A stretch of 64,000 nucleotides of DNA from VXPQ01 sp965116435 (GCA_965116435.1 OZ220686.1:1922001-1986000), one strand, 5' to 3'; numbered from the stretch's first letter, positions 26,888 through 35,003 are shown. The notes: a model not told the origin generated them from the sequence alone. Translations and numbers: made by a program.

Positions 26888-27429
26888 GATGCAGGTGTCT
26901 TTACAAGGGATTTCCGTGGGGAGGATGCAACCGGATGGCGCTAATTACGCTGAGTACAGGCGGGGTCGAATCGGGTCAGGAGACACGCTTCGAGATGGCG
27001 TCAAAAATGGCGTCAACTCGGGACGACCGGTTGCGGTTTAGCGAGTTGGAAGGTACAATTAAACGTGAAACGCCCGGCGAGGCGACAAGTTCGCACCGGG
27101 TCGAACCCGTCGAAACAAGTGAATCGGGGTCGGTTTCTGTCGTCATGGGAGGCATGTGGGCAAAGGGGTATAGCCGTTATCCAAAGCGGATTTGGCGGCG
27201 ACTTGTATGGAAAGTACGCAGTGAAACGGAAAAAGTCGATTTTTTCGTGAAAAAATATTCCCGAAATGTTTCCTGCGCGGCTTTTCGGGAGATTTTATGA
27301 CGCGGCGGAGCGGTTGGAAGAACGCCAATATCCGTTATTGCATCAAAATACATGCAACAATTTCCGTAACATATGGCCTGCGGGCAAGCGCCTGTTATCC
27401 GGTATGGGGATTTTTCGTGAAGGACGCCA
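26888..27429. other. 542-bp region without a convincing gene
   Basis: Lies upstream of korA (minus) and past the end of the small gene at 27430. Short open frames are unlike known proteins. It contains a perfect palindrome at 27239-27256 (ATTTTTTC-GT-GAAAAAAT) and a CCCGAAA/TTTCGGG pair just after it, which may form a regulatory or terminator structure. Confidence 0.4.
27239..27256. repeat. Perfect 8-bp-arm palindrome in the korA upstream region
   Basis: ATTTTTTC-GT-GAAAAAAT. A candidate operator, or part of a terminator followed by the CCCGAAA...TTTCGGG stem. About 350 bp from the korA start, so a direct role for korA is doubtful. Confidence 0.4.
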
Positions 27430-27690
27430 TCAGATCATTTCTACATCGATCAGGCACTCCTCCGTGTCGAGCTGGATGGTGCGGTAGTCGTTCGCGAGGC
27501 GGTATTTTCTGATCTGTTTCGGGATCATTTCCGCAGGGGTGTCCATCTTGAACAAGGCGTCGGCGACCACATGCCAGTCCTCCTGCGTCAGATGCACCGT
27601 AGCCTGTCCCTCCTCGGCGACGAATGGGGCATAGCCCAGGACCTTGTTCAGGTGATTGATGGCTTGTTGCTGGTGCAGGTTCGGGTCCAT
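27430..27690 (-). CDS. Small hypothetical protein
   Basis: An 86-residue protein I do not recognise. Charged and helical in the first half (HLNKVLGYAPFVAEEG), with a VHLTQEDWHVVADALFKMD segment and an acidic C-terminus. No signal peptide, membrane segment or known motif. I chose the ATG at 27690; upstream frame to 27771 adds a His/Pro-rich stretch lacking homologue-like features. Codon use resembles the GC-rich neighbours. It could be an uncharacterised lineage-specific gene. Confidence 0.5.
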   Translation of the reverse strand: MDPNLHQQQAINHLNKVLGYAPFVAEEGQATVHLTQEDWHVVADALFKMDTPAEMIPKQIRKYRLANDYRTIQLDTEECLIDVEMI

Positions 27691-27836
27691 GGGCTTTGCG
27701 ATGCAGAAGTGGTGCAGAAGTATGGTGTTGAGGGGGTGGTGTTGAGGCGCTGCCGGAACAGGTTCTGGCAACGCCAGCTATCTGCCCAATATCCGAAAAA
27801 TATTGTTGCGCTATGATGACAATGCGCTGCAGATTC

Positions 27837-27851
27837 CATACCTTTGGTATG
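27837..27851. promoter_or_regulatory. Short stem-loop upstream of thyA
   Basis: CATACC-TTT-GGTATG, 29 bp before the thyA start. It may be a regulatory palindrome or incidental. Confidence 0.25.
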
Positions 27852-27879
27852 CAGACGTAGATCTTGTCCGTCCTCTCCG

Positions 27880-28674
27880 ATGCGCCAGTATCTCGACTAT
27901 CTCCAGCACATTCTGGATCGCGGCGTTCGCAAGAACGACCGGACGGGCACGGGTACGATCAGCGCGTTCGGCTACCAGATGCGGTTCGATCTGGCAGAGG
28001 GATTTCCCCTGCTGACGACCAAGAAGCTGCACCTGCGCAGCATCTTCCACGAGTTGTTCTGGTTTCTGAACGGGGATACGAACGTCCGCTACCTGAACGA
28101 TCACGGCGTTACGATCTGGGACGACTGGGCGGACGAGGACGGCGACCTGGGCCCCGTGTACGGCAAGCAATGGCGCCGCTGGGAAGGGGACAACGGAAGC
28201 ATTCACGACCAGATCGACGCGGTGTTGCGAAGCCTTCGGGAGAATCCCGATTCCCGCCGCCATGTCGTCAGCGCCTGGAAGGTGGACGAACTGGAACGCA
28301 TGGCGCTTCCGCCTTGCCATGTGCTTTTCCAGTTCTATGTGGCGCAGGGGCGGTTATCCTGCCAGCTGTACCAGCGGAGCGTGGACAGCTTCCTGGGCCT
28401 GCCGTTCAATATCGCGTCCTATGCCATCCTGACGCACATGTTCGCCGAGCAGAGCGGCCTGAGGCCGGGGGAATTCGTATGGACGGGCGGGGATTGCCAC
28501 ATTTATCTGAACCACCTGGAACAGGTCCGGGAGCAGCTCCAGCGCACCCCGGGTTCCTTGCCGCGCCTTGTCATCCGCCGGAAGCCGCCCTCCATCTACG
28601 AATATGCGTACGACGATTTCGAGATCGTGGATTACTCCCCCCACGCCCACATCCCGGCCCCGATTGCGGTGTGA
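27880..28674 (+). CDS. thyA: Thymidylate synthase
   Basis: A 264-residue ThyA making dTMP from dUMP with methylene-tetrahydrofolate, giving dihydrofolate that the folA product recycles. Visible: the N-terminal DRTGTGTISAFG segment binding the phosphate, LPPCHVLFQFYV with the catalytic Cys near residue 147, and the QRSVDSFLGLPFNIASYA dUMP-binding block. The ATG at 27880 gives the canonical start MRQYLDYL and exactly the normal length; an upstream start at 27844 is less likely. folA lies 2.7 kb downstream on the same strand. Confidence 0.96.
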   Translation: MRQYLDYLQHILDRGVRKNDRTGTGTISAFGYQMRFDLAEGFPLLTTKKLHLRSIFHELFWFLNGDTNVRYLNDHGVTIWDDWADEDGDLGPVYGKQWRRWEGDNGSIHDQIDAVLRSLRENPDSRRHVVSAWKVDELERMALPPCHVLFQFYVAQGRLSCQLYQRSVDSFLGLPFNIASYAILTHMFAEQSGLRPGEFVWTGGDCHIYLNHLEQVREQLQRTPGSLPRLVIRRKPPSIYEYAYDDFEIVDYSPHAHIPAPIAV

Positions 28675-28820
28675 GGGGGGTGGGAGAATCCAGCCTGGCG
28701 CTCCGGCCTGTCGGCCTGTCGGCATGCTACACCTTAAAATCCCGGAAACGCTGTCCGGCAAACCCGAACCACCTCTTTCGGGCTGGGCTGGCGCCATAGC
28801 AAGCCCGTCCAGGTTCCCCC

Positions 28821-29771
28821 CTACGGCATCCCGCACGACCCCAGAGGCGAGGTCAGGCCGGCGGCGCAGAAGTTGGCTGTTGCGCGGGCGGCGACCCATT
28901 CTGTGACCAGGCGGTGTGGGAGTAGTCCGTCGGTGGGCGTATAGTCCAGTCCGTCCAGCACATCGCCGTAGGGACCGAATCCAGATATGCGGTACGGAAT
29001 CACTACGATGTGGTCCCGGCGTTCTCCCATGTCCGCCACAGTGGCCCTGATGCGCCGTTCCGCTTCGGCCCTTGGTTCGGCCCAGTCTTCCCTGAGGGTG
29101 GCCGTATGCACTTCCGCATACCCGGCGGTGCGCAGCGTTTCCGCCGCATCCTGCATTGCGTCGAGCACCCGGTTATTATCCTCCTCGGAGTCCATGCCGT
29201 GCGCGATGATCATGGCTCCGGTTTTTTCCGGGCTGGGCGTGTGCTCGTTGGCGCGGGCCAACAGGATATGAGCCGCTTCGCTGGACCCCATCATTCCCTG
29301 ACGATCCAGCAAGATGCGTCCGTCCGTTTTCAGGGGTTTGAGATGGGAGCCGTCCATCATGTGGTGTCCCATGATGGCCTGTTTCGGCGGGTCGGAGCGC
29401 AGGCCGAACAAAAACTCGGTCTGATGCAGAAAAGAATCGCCTGAGATGAACAGGCGCACCACGGCCACCGTACGCACGCCGCGCTCGCGGAGCGAATCCA
29501 GCGAGCCTTGCAGTGTTTCAGGGTTCGCCATGCCGAACGCCAGGGATACAGGCATGTGCTCCCGAAGCCCGGCGATGGAAGCAAGGACCTGTTCGTTCCA
29601 TTCCGGGCTGCCGCCGTGCGCCATGATGAGTACGCCGAGGCTATCCTCGCTCCCTGTTGCTACGTGTTCGTGCGAGAGCGCCGTGCTGTGTGCGTATCCG
29701 TTCATGGTCCACATTGTCCAGAGGAGGGCCAAGGCAATGAACGCCGCTTGAGGGAGTCGTGGTTTCCGCAT
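28821..29771 (-). CDS. Exported CbiX/SirB-like chelatase-family protein
   Basis: A 316-residue protein with an N-terminal hydrophobic stretch (AAFIALALLWTMWTMNGYAH) that acts as a signal peptide or anchor, followed by two chelatase-like half-domains (GVLIMAHGGSPEWNEQV at about 46-62, and a second AMIIAHGMDSEEDNNRV near residue 187). Each half keeps the conserved AHG histidine of sirohydrochlorin/anaerobic cobaltochelatases. Export is unusual for a tetrapyrrole chelatase; no cobalamin or sirohaem genes are nearby. So function may differ, for example metal handling. Convergent with thyA. Confidence 0.75.
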   Translation of the reverse strand: MRKPRLPQAAFIALALLWTMWTMNGYAHSTALSHEHVATGSEDSLGVLIMAHGGSPEWNEQVLASIAGLREHMPVSLAFGMANPETLQGSLDSLRERGVRTVAVVRLFISGDSFLHQTEFLFGLRSDPPKQAIMGHHMMDGSHLKPLKTDGRILLDRQGMMGSSEAAHILLARANEHTPSPEKTGAMIIAHGMDSEEDNNRVLDAMQDAAETLRTAGYAEVHTATLREDWAEPRAEAERRIRATVADMGERRDHIVVIPYRISGFGPYGDVLDGLDYTPTDGLLPHRLVTEWVAARATANFCAAGLTSPLGSCGMP

Positions 29772-29963
29772 TATACAACGCCTTGAAAGGCTATGGGTGA
29801 AAAGGTTGTGGGTGGATTCTGTTATTTATATTAAGTCTAAATATAATGAACGCCCGGCATGCACAGGCTCTCGCAAAAGAATTTAGTATGAATAAATGTG
29901 GATTTTTGAGGATTCGCTGGTTAAGGATGCCTTGATTGATTCCGCAACGTTCTGAGGTCGCGT

Positions 29964-30008
29964 GGGGTGCGCCGGCAAGGAATGCCGAAGCAGCGTGGCA
30001 AGGCCCGC
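29964..30008. repeat. GGCAAGG intergenic repeat, copy A
   Basis: Begins GGGGTGCGCCGGCAAGG and runs through ATG, CGAAGCAG, TGGCAAGGCCC. It recurs 72 bp later and, more diverged, between cusB and cusA. Confidence 0.6.
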
Positions 30009-30035
30009 CCTCGCGCGCTCCAAGCGGCTTAACCG

Positions 30036-30080
30036 GGGGTGCGCCGGCAAGGAATGTCGAAGCAGTGTGGCAGGCCCTGC
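30036..30080. repeat. GGCAAGG intergenic repeat, copy A'
   Basis: Near-identical to copy A over about 40 bp (GGGGTGCGCCGGCAAGGAAT then CGAAGCAG). Direct orientation, 72 bp apart. Confidence 0.6.
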
Positions 30081-30180
30081 GTAATTAGGACCTTAAGGAG
30101 GCAGGGAGCGTATCGGGTAATCAAGGGTTTGATGTACCAGCCAAGATGCACTCCCTTTCCCCACCCCGCCAGAACCCGTC

Positions 30181-31038
30181 ATGTCCCGATCTCTGTTTTT
30201 CGCCTTGTGGCTTGCCGCGCTGCCCGCCGCGGCCCAGGACCTTACGATGTCCCATGTCGCCGGATCGATCCACATGATCAACGGGCAGGGCGGCAACATT
30301 GGGGTTTCCGTCGGGGCGGACGGTTTCCTGATGGTCGATGACAAATTCGCCCCGCTGGCCGACCAGATTCGCGCCCTGCTCGACGACCTTGGCGAGGGCG
30401 ACCTCGAATTTCTGCTCAACACCCATTTTCACGGGGATCATACCGGCGGCAACGCAGAGTTCGGCGTGGAGACCCCGATTATTGCTCACCACAATGTCCG
30501 CGCCCGGCTGAAGACCGAACAGCGCCGCGGCGGCCGGGTCACGCCCCCTGCTTCGCCCGAAGCCTGGCCGGTGATCACCTTCGCCGAAGCCCTGTCCATC
30601 CATTTTAATGGGGAGGAGGTGCAGGTGCTGCACGTTCCGCATGCCCACACCGACGGAGACGCGCTCATTTTCTTCACGGGTTCCAATGTGGTCCACATGG
30701 GGGATACGTTTTTCAACCAGCGGTTTCCCTTCGTCGATATGGACAGCGGGGGCGCCGTGGAGGGGGTCGTTGCGGCGGGGCAGGCGGTCTTGGCGCAGGC
30801 CGATTCCGACACCCGAATTATCCCGGGCCACGGTCCTGTGGCCTCGCCGGACGATCTGGAAACGTATCTGCGCATGATCGACGAAACCCGGGCCGTCATT
30901 GCGGCGGGGGTCGAGGTGGGCCACAGCCTGGAGGAGTTGCAGGCGGCGGGCGTGGGCGACGAATGGGCTTCGTGGGGCGACGGATTTATTTCCACCGAAC
31001 GCTGGATCGCCACATTGCACCGCGACCTGACCGAGTGA
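30181..31038 (+). CDS. Exported metallo-beta-lactamase-fold hydrolase
   Basis: A 285-residue protein with a signal peptide (FFALWLAALPAAAQ) and the MBL fold. Its zinc ligands are visible in HFHGDH near residue 83, HVPHAHTDGD near residue 152 and GHG near residue 218. VHMGDTFFN follows the usual Asp bridge. No RNase or glyoxalase signature beyond the fold, so the substrate is unknown; periplasmic location is predicted. The upstream region carries the repeat pair. The truncated folA-like fragment begins 51 bp after the stop. Confidence 0.85.
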   Translation: MSRSLFFALWLAALPAAAQDLTMSHVAGSIHMINGQGGNIGVSVGADGFLMVDDKFAPLADQIRALLDDLGEGDLEFLLNTHFHGDHTGGNAEFGVETPIIAHHNVRARLKTEQRRGGRVTPPASPEAWPVITFAEALSIHFNGEEVQVLHVPHAHTDGDALIFFTGSNVVHMGDTFFNQRFPFVDMDSGGAVEGVVAAGQAVLAQADSDTRIIPGHGPVASPDDLETYLRMIDETRAVIAAGVEVGHSLEELQAAGVGDEWASWGDGFISTERWIATLHRDLTE

Positions 31039-31088
31039 ACCGGTTTTGGGAGGCAGATTGGCGGCTCCCCGCGCAGGGTTTTGCCGCC

Positions 31089-31355
31089 ATGACCGATACG
31101 TTCCCCGTTCGTCCGAAAATCGTGCTCATTGCCGCTGTGGTGGAAACGAATCGGGTTGGAGAACCGGCTGCCTTGGCGGCTCCCCGCGCCCGGAAGATTT
31201 TCGGGAGATTTTTTGCGAGATTAAGGGATGCGGCGGCGCCTGATTTCGCCACCATTGATCTCACCGCCATCGACTCCGCCCCCGCCCCCGCCCCCGCCGT
31301 GCATTCCCCCATTGCAGAAGGCCCGCGTTGCTCGCGCAGGGTTTTGTCGCCATGA
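31089..31355 (+). pseudogene. Truncated, frameshifted copy of the folA 5' end
   Basis: The stretch 31060-31195 closely matches 31331-31465, the start of folA and its leader (shared CAGGGTTTTG, CCATGACCGATAC, AAATCGTGCTCATTGCCGC, ACGAATCGGGTT). An 8-bp deletion after the codons for ETNRV shifts the frame, and the rest is not DHFR-like (Ala/Pro-rich, PAPAPA). The resulting 88-codon frame ends with a TGA overlapping the ATG of intact folA (ATGA at 31352-31355). It is most likely a decayed tandem duplication; it may now act as a coupled leader ORF for folA. Confidence 0.7.
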
Positions 31356-31882
31356 CCGATACATCCCCCATCCGTCCGGAAATCGTGCTCATTGCCGCTG
31401 TGGCGGAGACGAATCGGGTTATCGGGGTGGAGAACCGGCTACCCTGGCGGCTCCCCGAGGACCTGAAGCGCTTCAAGCAGTTGACCACGGGCTACCCCAT
31501 GATCATGGGGCGCCGCACCTTCGAATCGCTGGTGGACGAGTTCGGCGGGCCGCTGCCCGACCGCCGCTTGCTGATCGTTACGTCGCGGGGACCTGTCGCG
31601 GAGTACCCCGACATAGAGACCTTTCCCGACCCGGAGGCGGCGCTGGCCGCTGCGCAGGGAGCGTCCCGCGTTTTCATTGGCGGCGGCGCCGTGATCTACG
31701 AACAATTCCTCGAACGCGCGGATCGGTGGGAACTGACCGTCGTGGAAGGCGATTATCGGGGAGATACCTTTTTTCCCCGATACGAACACCTGATCGGGAC
31801 TGCGTTCCGCCGCACCGCGGAAGAGCGCCGCGACGGGTTCCGTTTCGTAACCTTTGAGCGTATGGCGGACCCGGACGCATAG
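31352..31882 (+). CDS. folA: Dihydrofolate reductase
   Basis: A 176-residue DHFR reducing dihydrofolate with NADPH. Markers: IAAVAETNRVIGVENRLPW, LPEDLKRFK with the substrate-binding Asp, GRRTFES, and the cofactor motif FIGGGAVIYEQFL. The ATG at 31352 follows the same leader that was duplicated upstream; the TTG at 31328 is less likely. It overlaps the stop of the upstream fragment by 4 bp. It pairs functionally with thyA in the same 4-kb block. The zinc-ribbon gene follows 36 bp later and may be co-transcribed. Confidence 0.95.
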   Translation: MTDTSPIRPEIVLIAAVAETNRVIGVENRLPWRLPEDLKRFKQLTTGYPMIMGRRTFESLVDEFGGPLPDRRLLIVTSRGPVAEYPDIETFPDPEAALAAAQGASRVFIGGGAVIYEQFLERADRWELTVVEGDYRGDTFFPRYEHLIGTAFRRTAEERRDGFRFVTFERMADPDA

Positions 31883-31918
31883 CCGAATATTCCACTGTAA
31901 CCAACCTGTCGCAAAGCC

Positions 31919-32653
31919 ATGGCGGACTGGGAATCTATTTTCGATGACGAGGAGGACGATCCGCGGGAAAAGGGGAATGACGCGGATGCTACGGATGTTG
32001 CGGAGGACGACGATTTGCCGGAAGATGCGGATGACGCGGATGCTGCGGATGTTGCGGAGGACGACGATTTGCAGGAAGATGCGGAGGAAGCAGAAGACGA
32101 CGATTTGCCGGAAGATGCGGGCGAGGACGCGCCCGATTGCCCGAGTTGCAGCTCCAGGATGGTGCGTCGCACGGCCCGCACCGGCCCCAATGCGGGCAAC
32201 GATTTTTGGGGATGCTCCGACTACCCGGAATGCCGAGGCACGCGAGAGATGGCCTCTGCTTCTGGGCCTGAGGATGGCGAGAAGGGTACATATGAGGATA
32301 AAGATGCGGACGACGATGCGCCCGATTGCCCGAGTTGCGGCTCGGGGATGGTGCGTCGCACGGCTCGCACCGGCCCCAATGCGGGCAGCGATTTTTGGGG
32401 ATGCTCCGACTATCCGGAATGCCGAAGCACGATAGATATATCTTCTGGGCCTAAGGACAACAACGATTCGCCCAACTGTCCCGATTGCAGCTCCGGGATG
32501 GTTCGCCGCACGGCCCGCCAAGGTCCCAACGCAGGCAACGATTTCTGGGGGTGCTCCGATTACCCGGAATGCCGAGGCACGATAGATATACCCTCTACGT
32601 CTGATGATGCCAAGGAAGATGGATACGCTCCGGACGACGACCTGCCCTTCTGA
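31919..32653 (+). CDS. Triple topoisomerase-type zinc-ribbon protein
   Basis: A 244-residue protein. The first about 75 residues are a very acidic Asp/Glu-rich repeat region (EDDDLPED units). Then come three near-identical copies of a C4 zinc ribbon (CPSC or CPDC then WGCSDYPEC) at about residues 77-107, 140-168 and 182-212, the module normally found singly or in tandem at the C-terminus of bacterial topoisomerase I. No topoisomerase catalytic domain is present, so this is a free-standing nucleic-acid or partner-binding protein. Acidic linkers separate the ribbons. Function unknown. Confidence 0.7.
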   Translation: MADWESIFDDEEDDPREKGNDADATDVAEDDDLPEDADDADAADVAEDDDLQEDAEEAEDDDLPEDAGEDAPDCPSCSSRMVRRTARTGPNAGNDFWGCSDYPECRGTREMASASGPEDGEKGTYEDKDADDDAPDCPSCGSGMVRRTARTGPNAGSDFWGCSDYPECRSTIDISSGPKDNNDSPNCPDCSSGMVRRTARQGPNAGNDFWGCSDYPECRGTIDIPSTSDDAKEDGYAPDDDLPF

Positions 32654-32756
32654 ATGCGGAATGCGATAGCGCCAGGGATCTGTCCTCCCGCCCGGATTTC
32701 TCCGTGTTGGCGTATCCGCTCGGCCTTCGGTTTGTCCTTCTTGCCGGGCTTCGTGC

Positions 32757-33839
32757 TCATTTCGAAGATTTGCGCCGGTTGCAGGGTTTGCACAGCATCT
32801 GGCAATTCTCTTCAATGGTTCGTCCGCCCTCGACCCAGGGCTTGATGTGGTCCGCCTCCATCTTGTTCCGGGAGAATCGCTTTTCGCACTTGCAGCATTT
32901 CCCGTCCTGTCGTTCGTAGACCTGCTGTTTTATTCGATTCGAGAACGCCCGGATGCTCAAGTGCTTTTCGTCGCGGGTCAGGACATAGGGATAGATTCCT
33001 GCTTCCTTGGTTACGTCCTCGTCATCGACAAGTTTGGCCACCTCTGCTTCGATCTTGTCAGCATCAAGGGACTTGTCCTTGTGCGCATCGTACAGCGGCC
33101 CCCATTCTACGCCCTGCATGGACTTCCTGTACGCCGGGAACGTACCCTGAACCCAGTCGATCACGGACCGGAAGTATATCCACAGGTCTACGGCGTTCGG
33201 TTCGTGCTGGTGCCTACCCATGTAGTCTGTGATGTCGCCTCCGCTTTTCCACCGGAGAACTGTTTCCAGGTAGTCCTGCCGTATCGGAGACCCTTTCATA
33301 TAATCCTTCCCTATCTCGTAGGCGGGACAACCTGTCCTGCTAAATCGCTTTTTGGCCTTGGATACCCATGTCCCCGCGTACACCGCGTTGCGCAATTCCT
33401 GATCCGTCAGCCGCTCGCCAGCGATATTGATGGTCTTGAACCATTCCAGTTTCTCGCTGTCCGCCCCGCTGCACAGGTATATGGACAGGGTATAGTCCAG
33501 TATCCGGGCCTGCTGGTCGTCCTGCAAGTTGGCGAAGTACATTCCGTCGAACGAGAAGTCGTTGTTGACATACTGCGCGACGGAGATTGTGCGCTGCTGT
33601 CCGTCGATGACTTCGTATGTCCTGTCGTTTCGGACGGCCCAATACATCACGTTCAGGGGAAATCCCTTCGAGATCGTGTCAATGACGGCCTCGCGCTGCT
33701 TGTCCTTGTAGACGAACTCGCGCTGGAAAGGCGGGCGAATGTCCAGGTTGCCAGAATAGCCGCGTACGCCGCCTTCCTTGTCGTCGTAGTAGCCGTCCAC
33801 GAGTTCGCGTACGGTGATCTCCTTCAGTTCTATCTTCAT
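32757..33839 (-). CDS. DUF262-HNH nuclease protein
   Basis: A 360-residue protein. DUF262 signature: PPFQREFVY (37-44) and DGQQR (79-83). A C-terminal HNH nuclease has CCKCEKRFSRNKMEADHIKP and LCKPCNRRKSSK, with two CxxC zinc pairs. Start chosen at the ATG 33839 (KIELKEITVRELVDGYY follows); longer frames add non-conserved sequence. It sits about 100 bp after the reconstructed end of the EcoRI-family methyltransferase gene on the same strand, so the two look like one methyltransferase-nuclease unit. Role inferred: restriction partner. A+T-richer than the housekeeping genes. Confidence 0.85.
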   Translation of the reverse strand: MKIELKEITVRELVDGYYDDKEGGVRGYSGNLDIRPPFQREFVYKDKQREAVIDTISKGFPLNVMYWAVRNDRTYEVIDGQQRTISVAQYVNNDFSFDGMYFANLQDDQQARILDYTLSIYLCSGADSEKLEWFKTINIAGERLTDQELRNAVYAGTWVSKAKKRFSRTGCPAYEIGKDYMKGSPIRQDYLETVLRWKSGGDITDYMGRHQHEPNAVDLWIYFRSVIDWVQGTFPAYRKSMQGVEWGPLYDAHKDKSLDADKIEAEVAKLVDDEDVTKEAGIYPYVLTRDEKHLSIRAFSNRIKQQVYERQDGKCCKCEKRFSRNKMEADHIKPWVEGGRTIEENCQMLCKPCNRRKSSK

Positions 33840-33943
33840 GGTCGCGTGTTTCGGATGAGGATTCGGGAAACTGGACAGGTTATGATTAAGTCCAGTATTT
33901 ACAGGATGTTGCGACAACGATCGAAAATCACGAGAGTGGCCGT

Positions 33944-33954
33944 TATTCCCTCTT
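33944..33954. repeat. Left inverted repeat of the invertible segment
   Basis: TATTCCCTCTT, perfect inverse of AAGAGGGAATA at 34378-34388. It encodes part of the conserved IFPL of the methyltransferase. Confidence 0.85.
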
Positions 33955-34347
33955 ATCGGCAATAACAGGTTGTGGATTGGCTATACGCACCCCAAAGAGT
34001 TCGAAACGAGGGGCGAAAACGGAGAGATAAAGATTCAGAAGTTCGGAAACATCCTGTGGTTCACGAACCTTGACATCAAAAAGCGGAACGAAGACCTGTT
34101 CCTGCACAGGACGTACACGCCGGAGGAGTACCCGACGTACGACAACTACGATGCGATAGAGGTCGGGAAGACGAAAAACATCCCGATGGACTATCCGGGT
34201 GCGATGGGCGTGCCGATCACATTCCTCGACAAGCACAATCCCGATCAGTTCGAGATAATAGGAATGGATGTTGATTTAATCACGGGATTTACCGGGAAGT
34301 ATAAAAGCAGATTCTACATAGAAGGCAGAAGGCTATATTCACGAATT

Positions 34348-34905
34348 TTAATCCGCAACAGGCGTATTATAGGCAACAAGAGGGAATATCTCCTTATAGG
34401 TAATGGCGTTGAAATTCCCGATGATCAGGAATTTTTTGCCGTACTCCATCAGTTGCGCCACGTATTCCCTGAACAGGGAAAATGGCGGGTTGGTAACCAC
34501 GATGTCCGCTTGTTTCAGCAGGTCGATGCACTCGGCGCTTCGGAAGTCGCCGTCGCCTTGGAGGGGAAAGACGCCGATCTCTCCCGTATCGGGTCTCCGG
34601 TTTCCGTCCTTATCTCCAGTGTACTCCAGCCGGATGGCCCGTTCCGAATCGTGCTGGCTGAACAGATCGGGATTCTGGTTCTTGTAGCAGGTGGCGACCA
34701 GTTTCTTCAGCCCGAGCATCTCAAACCCGTAGGCGAAATAATGCCAGAAGTTGGATACGCGAGGGTCGTCGCAATTGCAGTAGACGGTCTTGCCGGAGAA
34801 GTGCTCTTTGTAGTGGGACAGCTCCCGTTCAATGTCCGGCAGGCGGGTGTAAAATTCGTCGTTTTTCGCTGTTTTGGCCGCGTTCAGATTCGTATTTGCT
34901 GACAT
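34348..34905 (-). CDS. N-terminal half of EcoRI-family adenine-specific methyltransferase (interrupted by inversion)
   Basis: Residues 1-176 are the N-terminal half of an M.EcoRI-type DNA methyltransferase: KNDEFYTRLPDIERELSHY, VYCNCDDPRVSNFWHYFA, LGLKKLVATCYK, and the catalytic NPPF in DIVVTNPPFSLFREYV. After ITYKEIFPL it reads nine foreign residues and stops. With the segment 33944-34388 turned round the gene would be 320 codons, close to M.EcoRI length. In the orientation given it has the SAM/catalytic core but lacks the conserved second half and is probably inactive. No clear ribosome binding site precedes the ATG. Confidence 0.85.
   Translation of the reverse strand: MSANTNLNAAKTAKNDEFYTRLPDIERELSHYKEHFSGKTVYCNCDDPRVSNFWHYFAYGFEMLGLKKLVATCYKNQNPDLFSQHDSERAIRLEYTGDKDGNRRPDTGEIGVFPLQGDGDFRSAECIDLLKQADIVVTNPPFSLFREYVAQLMEYGKKFLIIGNFNAITYKEIFPLVAYNTPVAD
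34378..34388. repeat. Right inverted repeat of the invertible segment
   Basis: AAGAGGGAATA, perfect inverse of 33944-33954. No further pairing in either direction. Confidence 0.85.
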
Positions 34906-34966
34906 AAAGGGGGGCTGTTGGTTGTGGGGGAAGCCACAGGATAGGACTGCCTGCGGACAAAGTCAA

Positions 34967-35003
34967 GGATGCTCTGATCTTTGTTGATTTAATCAGCGCA
35001 TCC
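34967..35003. repeat. Intergenic hairpin repeat, copy 2
   Basis: GGATGC (34967-34972) and GCATCC (34998-35003) enclose CTGAT and ATCAG. It lies between ilvD and the methyltransferase gene. Confidence 0.6.

Larger units (their letters stand above)
29772..30180. other. 409-bp intergenic region with repeats
   Basis: Between the exported CbiX-like gene (minus) and the MBL-fold hydrolase gene (plus). The left half is A+T-rich with a TATAAT at 29842-29847. The right half carries two copies of a 45-bp GGCAAGG-type repeat. No gene is seen. Confidence 0.5.
33944..34388 (+). pseudogene. C-terminal half of EcoRI-family methyltransferase, in inverted orientation
   Basis: The plus strand here encodes the missing C-terminal half: FPLIGNNRLWIGYTHPKEFE, then LWFTNLDIKKRNEDL, YTPEEYPTYDNYDAIEV, KNIPMDYPGAMGVPITFLD, and the C-terminal LYSRILIRNRR. 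These are the segments expected after the N-terminal half seen at 34348-34905 minus. It has no start of its own (the first usable TTG is at 33970) and opposes the rest of the gene. It lies exactly between the 11-bp inverted repeats. Inverting 445 bp joins it in frame to the N-half, ending at a TAA formed across the left junction. Confidence 0.85.

Noticed and set aside
26935..27300. 121-codon plus-strand frame in the korA upstream gap
   Set aside because: Composition unlike protein; no domain; overlaps palindromes.
31275..31300. CCCGCC-type short tandem repeat before folA
   Set aside because: Low-complexity stretch in decayed DNA; no sign of function.
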